The notes: generated by a model not told the origin, from the sequence alone. A DNA stretch of 64,000 nucleotides from Vagococcus hydrophili (GCF_011304195.1 NZ_CP049887.1:2852001-2916000); one strand, 5' to 3'. Counted from the first letter of the stretch, positions 53,832 to 63,944 are shown. Numbers and translations: made by a program.

Positions 53832-55913
53832 TTATTGATCTTTCATCGCGGCTTTCAATGCTAATGCAAGTGGGCTTTCTTGCTCTTCTTCATCGGCAGC
53901 AGCATATTTCTTCACCAAACGACGTTCTTCATGTTTGGTCATTTTTTTGCCTTTACCACCTTTTTTGTCCATTTTTTCAGATAAATTACAGTTCTTACAC
54001 TTGAAATAAGCCCCGTTTTTATTCTCTAAAATTTCCATTTTCTTCTTACATTGCGGACAACGTTTATTGGAAACTTTCGGATCTTTACGACGTCTGTATG
54101 AACACTCGTCACTACTACACACATAGATTTTTCCATCTCGGGTGTTTTTCTCACGTAATTTAGAGCCACAATCTGGACAATCTTTGGTTGTTAAAGCATG
54201 ATCCACATATTTATCTTCACTCATTTTTATTTCTTTCACCAAGCGTGCGGTTTCTTGTTCAATTTCTTTAATAAACGTTCGGTGATTCAATTTCCCTTGA
54301 GCAATTTTTTCTAAAGAAATTTCCCATTTGGCTGTCAATTCAGGTGTCACAAGAGAAGGATTAACTAAAGTTAAAAGTTGTTTTCCTTTTGGTGTCACAC
54401 TTAATTTCCCATTATTTCGTTCCATTAAATCAGAACTAATCAATTTCTCAATGATTTCAGCTCTTGTGGCTGGTGTTCCTAGGCTATGTTTTTCCATTTG
54501 ACCAAGTAGCGTTCCCTCATTTAAAGGTGCTGGTGGTGTCGTTAATTCTTTATTGATTGTAAAATTAAAAGGAATTCCTTGGCCAACTTTAAATGTTAAT
54601 TGCTCTTTCACTTCTTCTTTTTCTTTTTTCCAACCGTAAGACTCAATCTTTTGTTGGCGGAATAAGAAAGTAAATTCACCTGATTTAGCTGTAATTGTTT
54701 GATTGCTAGAAACAAATGGCTCTTCAAATAAACCTAAGAAACGTTCCACAATCAAGCGGTAAATTTTCATTTCTTCATTATCTAATTTTTCTAATCTTGG
54801 TGCTTGTTCGGTTGGAATTAATCCGTAGTGATCCGTTACTTTCGCATTTTGGAAGACATTTTTTTGCTTCACAACAGCCCCATCTTTAATAATCGACTTC
54901 ACTCGTTGACTGTCTAAAGTTGTTACCGCATGGAGTCTATCTTTCATCGTATCTTTCATATCTGTTGTTAAATATTTAGAATCCGTTCTAGGGTATGTCA
55001 CAATTTTATGAGTTTCATACAAACGTTGAATAATTCCTAAGGTTTTCTTAGCTGAATATTGAAAGCGCTGATTGGCTTCTCGTTGCATTTCAGTTAAATC
55101 ATAAGGTAATGGTGCTGTTTCTGTTTTTTTCTTATCTTTAATATCCACTACTTTAACTGGATTTTTTTCAATCTGTTTAACCACATTTTCAAGCTCTTCA
55201 CGAGACTTAAATTGTCTTGGGTTCTGTAATTGAAGTCTTCCGTTTAAGTGTTGAAATTTTAAATCTAGCGTAAAATAATTTTCTGGTCTAAATTTTTCTA
55301 TTTTCTCTTCTTGTTTTCTAACCATGGCTAAAGTCGGGGTTTGCACACGCCCTGCTGACAAGCTATCTTTGTATTTCACCGTCAAGGCACGAGTCACGTT
55401 AAGACCAACTAACCAGTCAGATTCTGCTCGAGCAATCGCTGAATAATACAAATCATCATAAGCTTTACTTGGTTGTAACTTTCTAAAACCATCTTTGATG
55501 GCTTTATCTGTTTGTGAAGAAATCCAAAGACGTTTGACTGGCTTTTTAAATTTCACGTACTCTAAAATCCAACGAGCCACAAGTTCACCTTCACGCCCAG
55601 CATCTGTTGCGATAACAGCTTCTGAGACATCATTTCGGTTAGCGAGATGACTGATTGCTTTAAGTTGTGGGCGTGTTTTAGGCAAGGGTTTAATCCCTGA
55701 TTTTTTAGGAATCATTGGTAGTGTGTTCATCTCCCAATTTGCCCAATCTTTATTGTAGTCTTCTGGCATTTTAAGACCTAATAAATGTCCCAATGCCCAT
55801 GTCACAATGACATTTTTTCCTTCGATATAGTTCTTACTTTTTTGAGTTGCGCCTAATACCTTAGCGATATCGCGGGCAACACTTGGCTTTTCCGCTATTA
55901 TTAATTGCTTCAT
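53832..55913 (-). CDS. topB: DNA topoisomerase III
   Basis: A type IA topoisomerase that decatenates single-stranded regions. The 693-residue protein has the TOPRIM motif (KPSVARDIA, DAGREGEL), the active-site Tyr in TYPRTDSKYL and two C-terminal zinc fingers (CPDCGSKL...CSSDEC and CPQCKKKM...CKNC). TopB is a housekeeping enzyme in Lactobacillales, although TopB paralogs also travel on conjugative elements; none are seen here. The start overlaps the upstream DUF1033 gene by 53 bases. Confidence 0.95.
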   Translation of the reverse strand: MKQLIIAEKPSVARDIAKVLGATQKSKNYIEGKNVIVTWALGHLLGLKMPEDYNKDWANWEMNTLPMIPKKSGIKPLPKTRPQLKAISHLANRNDVSEAVIATDAGREGELVARWILEYVKFKKPVKRLWISSQTDKAIKDGFRKLQPSKAYDDLYYSAIARAESDWLVGLNVTRALTVKYKDSLSAGRVQTPTLAMVRKQEEKIEKFRPENYFTLDLKFQHLNGRLQLQNPRQFKSREELENVVKQIEKNPVKVVDIKDKKKTETAPLPYDLTEMQREANQRFQYSAKKTLGIIQRLYETHKIVTYPRTDSKYLTTDMKDTMKDRLHAVTTLDSQRVKSIIKDGAVVKQKNVFQNAKVTDHYGLIPTEQAPRLEKLDNEEMKIYRLIVERFLGLFEEPFVSSNQTITAKSGEFTFLFRQQKIESYGWKKEKEEVKEQLTFKVGQGIPFNFTINKELTTPPAPLNEGTLLGQMEKHSLGTPATRAEIIEKLISSDLMERNNGKLSVTPKGKQLLTLVNPSLVTPELTAKWEISLEKIAQGKLNHRTFIKEIEQETARLVKEIKMSEDKYVDHALTTKDCPDCGSKLREKNTRDGKIYVCSSDECSYRRRKDPKVSNKRCPQCKKKMEILENKNGAYFKCKNCNLSEKMDKKGGKGKKMTKHEERRLVKKYAAADEEEQESPLALALKAAMKDQ

Positions 55914-56220
55914 TTTTTTCTAAGTCTCCATCATCTAATTTTTGGTAATCTTTCACTAACATTAATCCTTTATAGGCTTGAAGTTCTTCATCACAATCTT
56001 CGCAATAAATCAACTCTTCATCATTCCAAAATGCCGCAAGTAAAGGAGGTTTCACTCGATTTTCTTCAAATTCTTTTTCAAATTTATTTGCCAGAGTATC
56101 ATATCTTTTCTTTGCTTGGCAAAAACAATCGTACTCAAATTTTTCTTTAATATCTTCTTGCCACTCGTCAAAAAACCACCATGGCTCATTTTCACTATAC
56201 GTTACAATCACTTGATACAT
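55861..56220 (-). CDS. DUF1033 family protein
   Basis: A 119-residue acidic cytosolic protein, MYQVIVTYSENEPWWFFDEW then FWNDEELIYCEDCDEELQAYKG, matching DUF1033 of Lactobacillales; the function is unknown. A CxxC (CEDC) is present. Its 3' end overlaps the start of topB in another frame by 53 bases, so the two are probably translated from one mRNA. AGGAGG lies upstream of the ATG. Confidence 0.85.
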   Translation of the reverse strand: MYQVIVTYSENEPWWFFDEWQEDIKEKFEYDCFCQAKKRYDTLANKFEKEFEENRVKPPLLAAFWNDEELIYCEDCDEELQAYKGLMLVKDYQKLDDGDLEKNEAINNSGKAKCCPRYR

Positions 56221-56292
56221 GACTACGACCTCCTTAAACGTCTTTTCATTATAACATAAGATAGGCAGCTATAGATTTTTCTATTTCTTAAA

Positions 56293-56321
56293 TAGACACT
56301 GTAAAAGATACATTGTATAAT
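56293..56321 (+). promoter_or_regulatory. Promoter of the small genes at 56357-56836
   Basis: TAGACA at 56293-56298, a 17-base spacer and TATAAT at 56316-56321. Confidence 0.8.
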
Positions 56322-56356
56322 GATAGACCAATAACTCTAAAAAGGTGGTAATAACT

Positions 56357-56569
56357 ATGACGAACTATACTTTAGAAGACTATTTAAAAGCTAAAAAATC
56401 ACTTGTTTCAACTTTAAATAAAATAGAAAAAGCCATTATTTCACTAGAAGAAAAGCAAAATAATGGCAAAAATCTTAAGTCTCAAATTACCCTCTCAAAA
56501 GAAAGAGTTTTAGCACTCACTATTTCAATTGAATTAATTGAACTGGAAATTGAAAAGTTATCAAAATAA
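56357..56569 (+). CDS. Small helical (coiled-coil-like) protein, unknown function
   Basis: I do not recognise a family. The 70-residue product is largely helical with heptad-like Leu/Ile/Lys spacing (KSLVSTLNKIEKAIISLEEK, then LTISIELIELEIEKL). The ATG at 56357 lies after AGGTGG; the GTG at 56345 is part of the site. A membrane protein gene follows 16 bases later on the same promoter. Confidence 0.55.
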   Translation: MTNYTLEDYLKAKKSLVSTLNKIEKAIISLEEKQNNGKNLKSQITLSKERVLALTISIELIELEIEKLSK

Positions 56570-56584
56570 AGGAGACGCATTATA

Positions 56585-56836
56585 ATGAAAAAAATCTATT
56601 TACTTATTCCCATTATATTGATTGGTCTAGGAACTATTTTTTTCAGTCAACACAATCATGTCTACCCATTCTTTCTCATTGCAACAGGTATTGTTCAACT
56701 ATATTTAGTAAAAACAGACCAACCAACGGAACAAACTGATTCTAAATTTCGTAAAAGTATTGATTTTCTCGATACTTTAGAAGGTGTCCTTTTAATTCTA
56801 ATCGGTTTTGTTTGGATTTTAACGCTGTTCTTTTAA
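56585..56836 (+). CDS. Small membrane protein, unknown function
   Basis: I do not recognise a family. The 83-residue protein has three hydrophobic helices (about 3-20, 25-42 and 63-82). AAGGAG lies about 12 bases before the ATG. It follows the helical protein gene and ends four bases into the convergent gene at 56833. No terminator is visible there. Confidence 0.55.
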   Translation: MKKIYLLIPIILIGLGTIFFSQHNHVYPFFLIATGIVQLYLVKTDQPTEQTDSKFRKSIDFLDTLEGVLLILIGFVWILTLFF

Positions 56837-57483
56837 AGAATAATCATAAGACAAATTAATCCATAGCTTTTCTTAAAATCTTTCTGGCAGTTCGTATAAA
56901 TCAGTCCTGCTATAATCGAGAAAAATATGGCAAAACCCCCTCCAGATATGCCTTGTAAAAGTAAATGAATCACGCCCCATGTTGCTGCTAAAAAGAAACC
57001 TCCCACAGGAATTTTTTTATTTATATTAAACTTATCTTCAAAAAATTTCTGTGAAAAAGCAATGCTTAATGTTATCAAGATTGCTTCACACGCATAATAC
57101 ATCATTCTTAATAAAAGCAGTAAATAATTCTGTTTTAACCCATTATTGAATTCCACCATTGGTTTGATTCCTTTAAATAATAAACTAGTGACTAAAATCA
57201 CAATAATAGTTAAAATGCTAAGAATTATTTTTTCTTTTCTTCTAAGCTCCGTTTTATTTTTTAAGACATCAAAATCAAAACGATTTTTTGAATAGAAAAT
57301 TAACCCCAAAGAACACAGCAACCATAGCATGCTAGTCATTAGTAAGTGCCACCCTAAACTTAAGGAACTTCCTTTTATACTTTTCACAACAACATCCAGT
57401 ATCAATTCCAAACTAAAGCCAGCAAATGCGTATAAACCTAACCATAGAAACTCAATACTTGGAACTTTTTTTTTTGAAACCAT
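56833..57483 (-). CDS. Multi-pass membrane protein, possibly CPBP-like
   Basis: A 216-residue protein with about six membrane helices. The C-terminal part (WGVIHLLLQGISGGGFAIFF) is reminiscent of the histidine motif of CPBP/CAAX-type intramembrane proteases, but the EExxxR motif is not evident, so this is only a suggestion. AGGAGG precedes the ATG. The gene overlaps the convergent gene by four bases and follows the membrane protein at 57505. Confidence 0.5.
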   Translation of the reverse strand: MVSKKKVPSIEFLWLGLYAFAGFSLELILDVVVKSIKGSSLSLGWHLLMTSMLWLLCSLGLIFYSKNRFDFDVLKNKTELRRKEKIILSILTIIVILVTSLLFKGIKPMVEFNNGLKQNYLLLLLRMMYYACEAILITLSIAFSQKFFEDKFNINKKIPVGGFFLAATWGVIHLLLQGISGGGFAIFFSIIAGLIYTNCQKDFKKSYGLICLMIIL

Positions 57484-57504
57484 TTGAAACCTCCTAAAAT
57501 AATG

Positions 57505-57777
57505 TTATGGGGCTAGTGGAACTTGAAAGACGATGAGGTAGGTAAAAAAAAGAAATACTAAAAATGAAGGAGTTACAAGAATTATTCCTAAAATATTCCA
57601 CTTATCTTTTGTTTTTATTAAAGACACAAGTGAACTAATTAAAATAAGAAATGAAATAAAAGTAGATGCTTGATAATACTCAATTAAGACATAATTCACA
57701 ATAGATGTCCATGTACACAAACAAATGATAGCTCCAGCAACACAATTAAATACCGCCCATTTTTTCATACCTCTCAC
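57505..57777 (-). CDS. Small membrane protein, unknown function
   Basis: I do not recognise a family. The 90-residue protein has three hydrophobic helices (about 8-30, 34-50 and 60-86). It lies 14 bases after the histidine phosphatase and 21 bases before the membrane protein gene, so all belong to the 56833-58896 unit. Confidence 0.5.
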   Translation of the reverse strand: MRGMKKWAVFNCVAGAIICLCTWTSIVNYVLIEYYQASTFISFLILISSLVSLIKTKDKWNILGIILVTPSFLVFLFFTYLIVFQVPLAP

Positions 57778-57791
57778 GCTTCCTTTCTTTT

Positions 57792-58412
57792 TTACAAGTG
57801 GGACGTGTCATTAAATCTATTAATCTCCTGTTGACCATAATTATTTTGACTTAAAACCGTAACTCCACCTGGAGATGAGGCAAAATAAGCATTACTCAAC
57901 ATTTCAGGTTCGAATTTTAGCCACCATGCCACAATATAACCTAATGTACCGCCATGTGTGACAATTATAATATTTTTTCCTTCTTCACTTTGATAAAGCC
58001 TAGTTAAACAGTTAGAAACACGAGTATAAAACTCACCCCAACTCTCACCTTTCTCAAACTCACGGTAATTTAATTCAAACCCTTGTTTACTTTTAGGATT
58101 TCGATGTTCTTTGGCCCACGCTTTTGTTTTTCCAGCAGCAATTCCAGTATTAATTTCTCGTAAGCCTTGATCCAAATTAACCTCTAAATTTAAGTGTCCT
58201 GCAATAATTTCAGCCGTTTGAGAGGCTCTTAATAAATCTGAAGAATAAAGAACATACTCTTCTTCACTATTAATCAAACCAATCATTTTTTCTCCAACTA
58301 AATTTGCTTGTTCTCTCCCTAAACTGGTTAAAGGTGTATCTGTCCATCCGCCTGTCATCTCATTAATGTGATGCTCTGATTGGCAATGTTGAACCAATAT
58401 TATTTTCCACAT
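57792..58412 (-). CDS. Histidine phosphatase superfamily protein with altered RHG motif
   Basis: A 206-residue protein with the phosphatase fold: SSDLLRASQTAE (Arg62), REINTG (Glu86) and VTHGG (His153) are in place. The N-terminal motif, normally RHGxT, reads QHCQS: His9 is kept, but Arg8 is Gln and Gly10 is Cys. That Arg normally binds the phosphate, so activity may be low or altered. It may be a specialised or decaying paralog. It lies between a GNAT gene and small membrane protein genes. Confidence 0.82.
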   Translation of the reverse strand: MWKIILVQHCQSEHHINEMTGGWTDTPLTSLGREQANLVGEKMIGLINSEEEYVLYSSDLLRASQTAEIIAGHLNLEVNLDQGLREINTGIAAGKTKAWAKEHRNPKSKQGFELNYREFEKGESWGEFYTRVSNCLTRLYQSEEGKNIIIVTHGGTLGYIVAWWLKFEPEMLSNAYFASSPGGVTVLSQNNYGQQEINRFNDTSHL

Positions 58413-58425
58413 TCCTTTCTCCTCC

Positions 58426-58896
58426 TCATAACATTTTCTTTTTAAGAATCACGATATCCATATTATCTTGCAGTCTGATCAACTCATCCACTCTTTCATA
58501 GCCTAATTTCTTATAAAAATGAAGTAACTTTTCTTCTTGAAAAATCGTTGCGATGCACCATTCTTTAACTTTAGGAAATTCATTTTCAATGAGGCCAATG
58601 ACTTTTGTACCATAACCTAAACCATCAAACTTTGGCAGAATGGCGATAGGACTAAATTTTGCCTCTGTTTCTTCCCTATTCGTCACCACACGAATAAACC
58701 CAATAACATCTTGTTGCTGTTTTATTAAATAAAAATAATTATTTGGACGTTGAAATTTCTCTAATAGAATCATTTCTGTCTCGTTATAAGGAGATTCCTT
58801 ATCTTGGAATTTCTCATATAATTTTTTGAAAGCACCTTTTTGAATCGTATGAATCTGTACTATGTCCTTTTGTATTGCTCTTTCTAACTTAAGCAT
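58426..58896 (-). CDS. GNAT family acetyltransferase
   Basis: A 156-residue GNAT: motif A is seen in PKFDGLGYGTKVIGLIE (Q/RxxGxG/A-type acetyl-CoA loop), and motif B in LHFYKKLGYERVDEL. The acceptor is unknown. It is the first gene of the 56833-58896 unit. An extended -10, TGATATAAT (TATAAT at 58983-58978), lies upstream. Confidence 0.85.
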   Translation of the reverse strand: MLKLERAIQKDIVQIHTIQKGAFKKLYEKFQDKESPYNETEMILLEKFQRPNNYFYLIKQQQDVIGFIRVVTNREETEAKFSPIAILPKFDGLGYGTKVIGLIENEFPKVKEWCIATIFQEEKLLHFYKKLGYERVDELIRLQDNMDIVILKKKML

Positions 58897-59143
58897 TTTC
58901 CAGCCTCACTAACAAAACATTTATTTTTTTTAGATTAATAATATCTATAGAATCACAATTAAACTTCTTATTTATTAATTATATCAAATTATCATTCAAA
59001 AATATGGCAGTAGTCAAAATTTGAACTATCTCTTTTTTTGCTATTCCAAACTGGAATACCTAATCTTATTATGTTAGTAAAAATATTTTCTAAAGCTTTA
59101 TTTTTACCTGTTTCTATGGGTTTACATGGCTTAAAAAATATAT
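58897..59143 (-). promoter_or_regulatory. Intergenic region with GNAT promoter
   Basis: The 290-base gap between the GNAT gene and the antitoxin gene holds the extended -10 above, a small perfect hairpin TATTCCA-GTT-TGGAATA (near 59040-59060) without a T-run, and the antitoxin terminator. I see no RNA gene or credible ORF. In particular there is no toxin gene beside the antitoxin. Confidence 0.4.
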
Positions 59144-59176
59144 AAAAAAAGAGGCAACACAACTGTGTCCACCTCT
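59144..59176 (-). terminator. Terminator of the antitoxin gene (duplicate of 59511-59537)
   Basis: On the minus strand AGAGGTGGACAC / GTGTTGCCTCT with a short loop is followed by TTTTTTT. The sequence differs from the terminator at 59511-59537 by a single base in the loop and in the flank. Confidence 0.9.
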
Positions 59177-59186
59177 AACATAAAAT

Positions 59187-59468
59187 TTACTGATAATGAT
59201 CTTTTGCTGAAACATCACTGGTTAAGTCTAGCACTTCTAAATTAACTTTAGAAAACTGTTCATCTCCACGACGTATCTTTTTCATCACATAACTATTAGA
59301 TAATACTCTTAAAGTTTCTTGCATAGCATCATAGTCATTTTTCGAGATTATAACAATTTCCTCTTCAATATTACCGTTTGTCACAATTATTCCATCAGAA
59401 GACTCATTCACTTGCTTCACATAATTCCATAAATTTTTTAAAAAGTCCGAATACATTATAGTTTCCAA
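59187..59468 (-). CDS. Orphan Phd/YefM-type antitoxin
   Basis: The 93-residue product has the Phd/YefM layout: an N-terminal DNA-binding half (MYSDFLKNLWNYVKQVNESS) and the typical VIISKNDYDAMQETLRVLS, then a C-terminal tail that would wrap a toxin. The start is taken as the TTG at 59468, seven bases after GGAGGGG; the ATG at 59456 is an alternative. No RelE/YoeB/Txe toxin ORF follows: the gene ends at a terminator. It may be an orphan immunity or regulatory gene, or a remnant of a deleted pair. Confidence 0.8.
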   Translation of the reverse strand: METIMYSDFLKNLWNYVKQVNESSDGIIVTNGNIEEEIVIISKNDYDAMQETLRVLSNSYVMKKIRRGDEQFSKVNLEVLDLTSDVSAKDHYQ

Positions 59469-59510
59469 TGTTTTCCCCTCCTTACTTATATTATAATTGT
59501 ACGAAAAAAA

Positions 59511-59537
59511 AGAGGCAACACAACCGTGTCCACCTCT
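59511..59537 (-). terminator. Terminator of mgtA
   Basis: On the minus strand AGAGGTGGACAC / GTGTTGCCTCT followed by eight T residues. It is almost identical to the terminator after the antitoxin gene. Confidence 0.9.
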
Positions 59538-59549
59538 CATCTAAAATTT

Positions 59550-62210
59550 TTATAATAATTCTCCAAAACGTTTTACATAAATTTTCTTAACAAACATAAC
59601 TAATAGTAGATAAGCAATAACCGTAATTGCTAACCAGCCCCAGTAGTTTGATGGTAATGGTGCTAGGTCTAATCTTTCACCGAAAGCAGTAAATGGTAAA
59701 ATTGAACCAATCGCAATCCCGATCGTTGTCACTGTTGTTAAAATAAATGATGCGTTACTTTGTAAGAATGGTAATTTTGGTGTTCTTAATGTGTGAATAA
59801 CTAAAGTTTGTGACCATAGTGATTCAACAAACCAACCGGCATGGAACACAGCAATAAACAAGACTTGTTGTTCTGCTGTTAATGTGTGATATGAACCACC
59901 CACAACTGCTGGACAAATCACGAAATACATTAACGCATAAGTTGTAATATCAAAAATTGAACTTGTTGGTCCTAACCACTTCATGAATGAACCAATACTT
60001 GATGAATCCCATTTTTTAGGCTCTTCTAAGTACTCTTTGTCCATGTTATCCCAAGGAATTGACATACAAGACACATCATAAATCAAGTTTAAGAATAGTA
60101 ATTGTAATGGCAACATTGGCAAGAATGGTAAGAAAATACTTGCAACAACCACTGAGAACATGTTACCAAAGTTTGAGCTGGCTGTCATTTTCACATATTT
60201 CATAATGTTTCCAAAAATAGTACGTCCTGATAAAATACCACGCTCTAAAATCATTAAATCTTTTTCTAACAAAATAACATCTGCTGATTCTTTAGCAATA
60301 TCAACGGCTGTATCCACTGAAATACCCACATCCGCTTCTTTCATAGCTGGTGCATCGTTGATTCCGTCTCCCATAAAGCCGACTGTGTGACCTGCGCTTC
60401 TTAAAACACGAACTAAACGTGTTTTTTGGGCAGGTGATAACTTAACAAAAATGTTGTGTTTTTCTGCAATTACCGTTAATTCAGCATCACTCATTTTAGA
60501 AATTTCACTACCAGTAATTAATTCTTCCTCGGCTAAACCAACTTGTTTACACACTGATTTAGTTACAAGTGCATTGTCTCCAGTTAACACTTTAACGCCA
60601 ACACCATGTTTCTTAAGTGCTTCTAACGCGTCTTTGGTTGTTTCTTTTGGCGGATCTAAGAACGCTAAGTAACCAATTAAGACCATTTCGCTTTCATCTT
60701 TAATAGAAAACTCACCAACAACACTTGGGTTTGTTTTTTGAGCAACTGCAATCACACGTAAGCCGTCTTCGTTTAAGTCATCGACTGTTTTTAAAATCGT
60801 ATGCTTGATTTCTTCAGTTAAAGCAATAACTTTGCCTTTGTAATCTACATAACTAGAAATTTCAAGCATCTCTTCAACGGCACCTTTTGTAATCATCTGT
60901 GTCTTACCGTGATTATCTTCAATCACAACACTCATACGACGACGTTGGAAATCAAATGGAATTTCATCCACTTTATTGTAATTAGCCACATCAATGTCTA
61001 GCTCTTCATTAGCTGAATCAATAATCGCTTTATCCATTAAATTACGTAAGCCTGTTTGATAGTAACTGTTGAAGAATGCATGACGTAAGACACGAGCATC
61101 TTCTTTACCATCAACATCTAAATGATATTCTAAAATAATTTTATCTTGAGTTAACGTTCCTGTCTTATCTGTACATAAAATATCAATGGCACCGAAATTT
61201 TGAATGGAATTTAAGTTTTTAATGATTGTGCCTTTTTTCGCCATTGTTGAAGCGCCTTTGACAAGGTTCGTTGTCACAATCATTGGTAACATTTCAGGAG
61301 TTAAACCAACTGCTACTGATAAACCAAATAGGAAAGCTTCTAACCAATCACCTTTCGTTAAACCATTAATTAAGAAAACTGTTGGTGCCATAACTAACAT
61401 AAAACGAATCAATAACCAAGATGTTTTGTTAATACCAATATCAAAATTAGTTAAGGTTTTTGATTCAGTCACGTCTTTTGCGATTTGACCAAATAAAGTT
61501 CTATTTCCTACCGCAACAATAACACCTGTCGCACTACCACTGACAACGTTACTTCCCATGTAAGCAATGTTTTCTAAATCAGTTTCACTGCTGTGTTCCA
61601 TCATTTCATAAGTCGCTTTTTTCTCAACTGGGTAACTTTCACCTGTCATGGCAGCTTGTGAGATGAATAAATCTTTTGTTTGGAATAAGCGGACATCTGC
61701 TGGAATCATGTCTCCTGCAGCTAACTTAACAATGTCCCCACAAACTAATTCTTCAATCGGTAGCTCAATTTCTTGCCCATCTCGTAAAACAGTGGCAGTT
61801 ACTTTAACTAAATTGCCTAATTTTTCTGCGGCTTTACTTGATCTCACTGATTGAATCAAGGTCATCGTACCACTTAAAAAGACCATAGCTGCAATAATTA
61901 ACACACCTGTTAAATCTTTATCATCCGCTGGTGCAATCACATAATCTGTAAAGAAAGAAATAATGGCTAATGTGATTAATACAATCGTGAATGGTGTGAA
62001 GTATGCTTTTAAAATCTCCACAATCAGTGGTGTTTTTTTACCATGAGAAATCACATTTTCTCCGTGAATTTCTCTTAAATTTTCAGCCTCTTGTGTCGAA
62101 AGACCTTTTTCATTACTTTTAAATTTGTTTAAAACGCTCTCTGTGGTTTCTTGTGAGAAAACTGTATAATTAATCTCGTTTTTTTGAACCACTTTTTCTT
62201 TGTTTTCCAT
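59550..62210 (-). CDS. mgtA: Mg2+-importing P-type ATPase
   Basis: An 886-residue P3B-type ATPase that imports Mg2+. It has the actuator loop MTGESYP, the phosphorylated Asp in [19 protein letters not shown], and ten predicted membrane helices. Expression is set by the M-box riboswitch at 62540-62730. The ATG at 62210 has only a distant GAAGG site and overlaps the end of a 42-codon ORF by 41 bases, which suggests coupled translation. Confidence 0.97.
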   Translation of the reverse strand: MENKEKVVQKNEINYTVFSQETTESVLNKFKSNEKGLSTQEAENLREIHGENVISHGKKTPLIVEILKAYFTPFTIVLITLAIISFFTDYVIAPADDKDLTGVLIIAAMVFLSGTMTLIQSVRSSKAAEKLGNLVKVTATVLRDGQEIELPIEELVCGDIVKLAAGDMIPADVRLFQTKDLFISQAAMTGESYPVEKKATYEMMEHSSETDLENIAYMGSNVVSGSATGVIVAVGNRTLFGQIAKDVTESKTLTNFDIGINKTSWLLIRFMLVMAPTVFLINGLTKGDWLEAFLFGLSVAVGLTPEMLPMIVTTNLVKGASTMAKKGTIIKNLNSIQNFGAIDILCTDKTGTLTQDKIILEYHLDVDGKEDARVLRHAFFNSYYQTGLRNLMDKAIIDSANEELDIDVANYNKVDEIPFDFQRRRMSVVIEDNHGKTQMITKGAVEEMLEISSYVDYKGKVIALTEEIKHTILKTVDDLNEDGLRVIAVAQKTNPSVVGEFSIKDESEMVLIGYLAFLDPPKETTKDALEALKKHGVGVKVLTGDNALVTKSVCKQVGLAEEELITGSEISKMSDAELTVIAEKHNIFVKLSPAQKTRLVRVLRSAGHTVGFMGDGINDAPAMKEADVGISVDTAVDIAKESADVILLEKDLMILERGILSGRTIFGNIMKYVKMTASSNFGNMFSVVVASIFLPFLPMLPLQLLFLNLIYDVSCMSIPWDNMDKEYLEEPKKWDSSSIGSFMKWLGPTSSIFDITTYALMYFVICPAVVGGSYHTLTAEQQVLFIAVFHAGWFVESLWSQTLVIHTLRTPKLPFLQSNASFILTTVTTIGIAIGSILPFTAFGERLDLAPLPSNYWGWLAITVIAYLLLVMFVKKIYVKRFGELL

Positions 62211-62298
62211 TTTTATTTTTTACCTTCTTTCCATAAAATATCACCCAAAGAGACAATCCAACACTTACAAATAGTAAAAATACAATTACTTCTGGCAT
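62170..62298 (-). CDS. Predicted 42-residue single-helix protein overlapping mgtA
   Basis: The frame reads [20 protein letters not shown] then [22 protein letters not shown]: one membrane helix (about 3-22) and a strongly basic tail. It starts at an ATG nine bases after GGAGG, a much better site than mgtA itself has. It ends inside mgtA in another frame. A small membrane subunit or regulator of the transporter, or simply a coupling ORF, are possible. It is not recognised as a known family. Confidence 0.5.
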   Translation of the reverse strand: MPEVIVFLLFVSVGLSLWVIFYGKKVKNKNGKQRKSGSKKRD

Positions 62299-62354
62299 GT
62301 AGGCTTCCTCCTCACTTCATTGGGTTTATGAAAGAAGTACGATAAAGAAGCGGA

Positions 62355-62456
62355 TTACTTATTTCTAGAAACAAATAAACAATAATAGATATCTTCTAAA
62401 ACATAATTCTTATGACACAAACCCCTTTGACTTTCACTCTGACTACTGTCGTCCAT
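62355..62456 (-). CDS. Possible 33-residue leader peptide
   Basis: A 33-codon ORF, MDDSSQSESQRGLCHKNYVL then EDIYYCLFVSRNK, starts 10 bases after AAAGGAG, just after the Mg2+ riboswitch terminator and before the 42-residue ORF. It has no known family. It could be a translated leader of mgtA, but a site this good may also occur by chance. Confidence 0.3.
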   Translation of the reverse strand: MDDSSQSESQRGLCHKNYVLEDIYYCLFVSRNK

Positions 62457-62492
62457 TTGTTTCCATCTCCTTTAACTTTATTTGTTATTCAT

Positions 62493-62527
62493 ACAAAAAA
62501 CCTCTCGCCAAAAACTCGACGAGAGGT
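62493..62527 (-). terminator. Expression-platform terminator of the Mg2+ riboswitch
   Basis: On the minus strand ACCTCTCG / CGAGAGGT, with a loop of about 12 bases, is followed by TTTTTT. It lies between the M-box and the first small ORF, so Mg2+ would stop transcription here. Confidence 0.9.
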
Positions 62528-62539
62528 ATGAATTCATCA

Positions 62540-62730
62540 CTAAATAAGCATTCTTAAGATCCTTTCGTTGAGTTTTAGCACTATACAACGTAAAAGCAGA
62601 TGCTTTAGCTACGTTAAGAAGAACCTTAAATCGGTAATTCCTGTTATACCCATTGGCGTCTCTCGACGTTTTTGGGCAGTAGCCTATGTTCATATAGGAG
62701 CCTCACCTAACAAATCTATTTAATTGTCTT
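62540..62730 (-). promoter_or_regulatory. M-box (ykoK) Mg2+ riboswitch controlling mgtA
   Basis: The minus strand carries the conserved M-box core: TTAGGTGAGGCTCCTATATG, the CTACTGCCCAAAAACGTCG segment, GACGCCAATGGGT, and the 3' AGTGCTAAAACTCAACG. The terminator follows directly. High Mg2+ should compact the core and leave the terminator free to form. It fits the downstream MgtA importer. This and the small ORFs account for the 576 bases between mgtA and mnmA. Confidence 0.96.
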
Positions 62731-62740
62731 AACACCTAAG

Positions 62741-62769
62741 ACTATAAATCATTTTTAAATAACTGTCAA
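62741..62769 (-). promoter_or_regulatory. Promoter of the M-box-mgtA transcript
   Basis: On the minus strand TTGACA (62769-62764), a 17-base spacer and TATAGT (62746-62741). The -35 is perfect consensus. The start would be near 62734, just upstream of the riboswitch. Confidence 0.88.
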
Positions 62770-62786
62770 CCAATAACTAAAAAAAT

Positions 62787-63944
<1,158 letters not shown>

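Noticed and set aside
59071-59145. 24-codon plus-strand ORF (MLVKIFSKALFLPVSMGLHG...) as a possible type I toxin
   Set aside because: It has no ribosome binding site, no antisense RNA promoter could be placed and it does not match the Fst/Ldr pattern.
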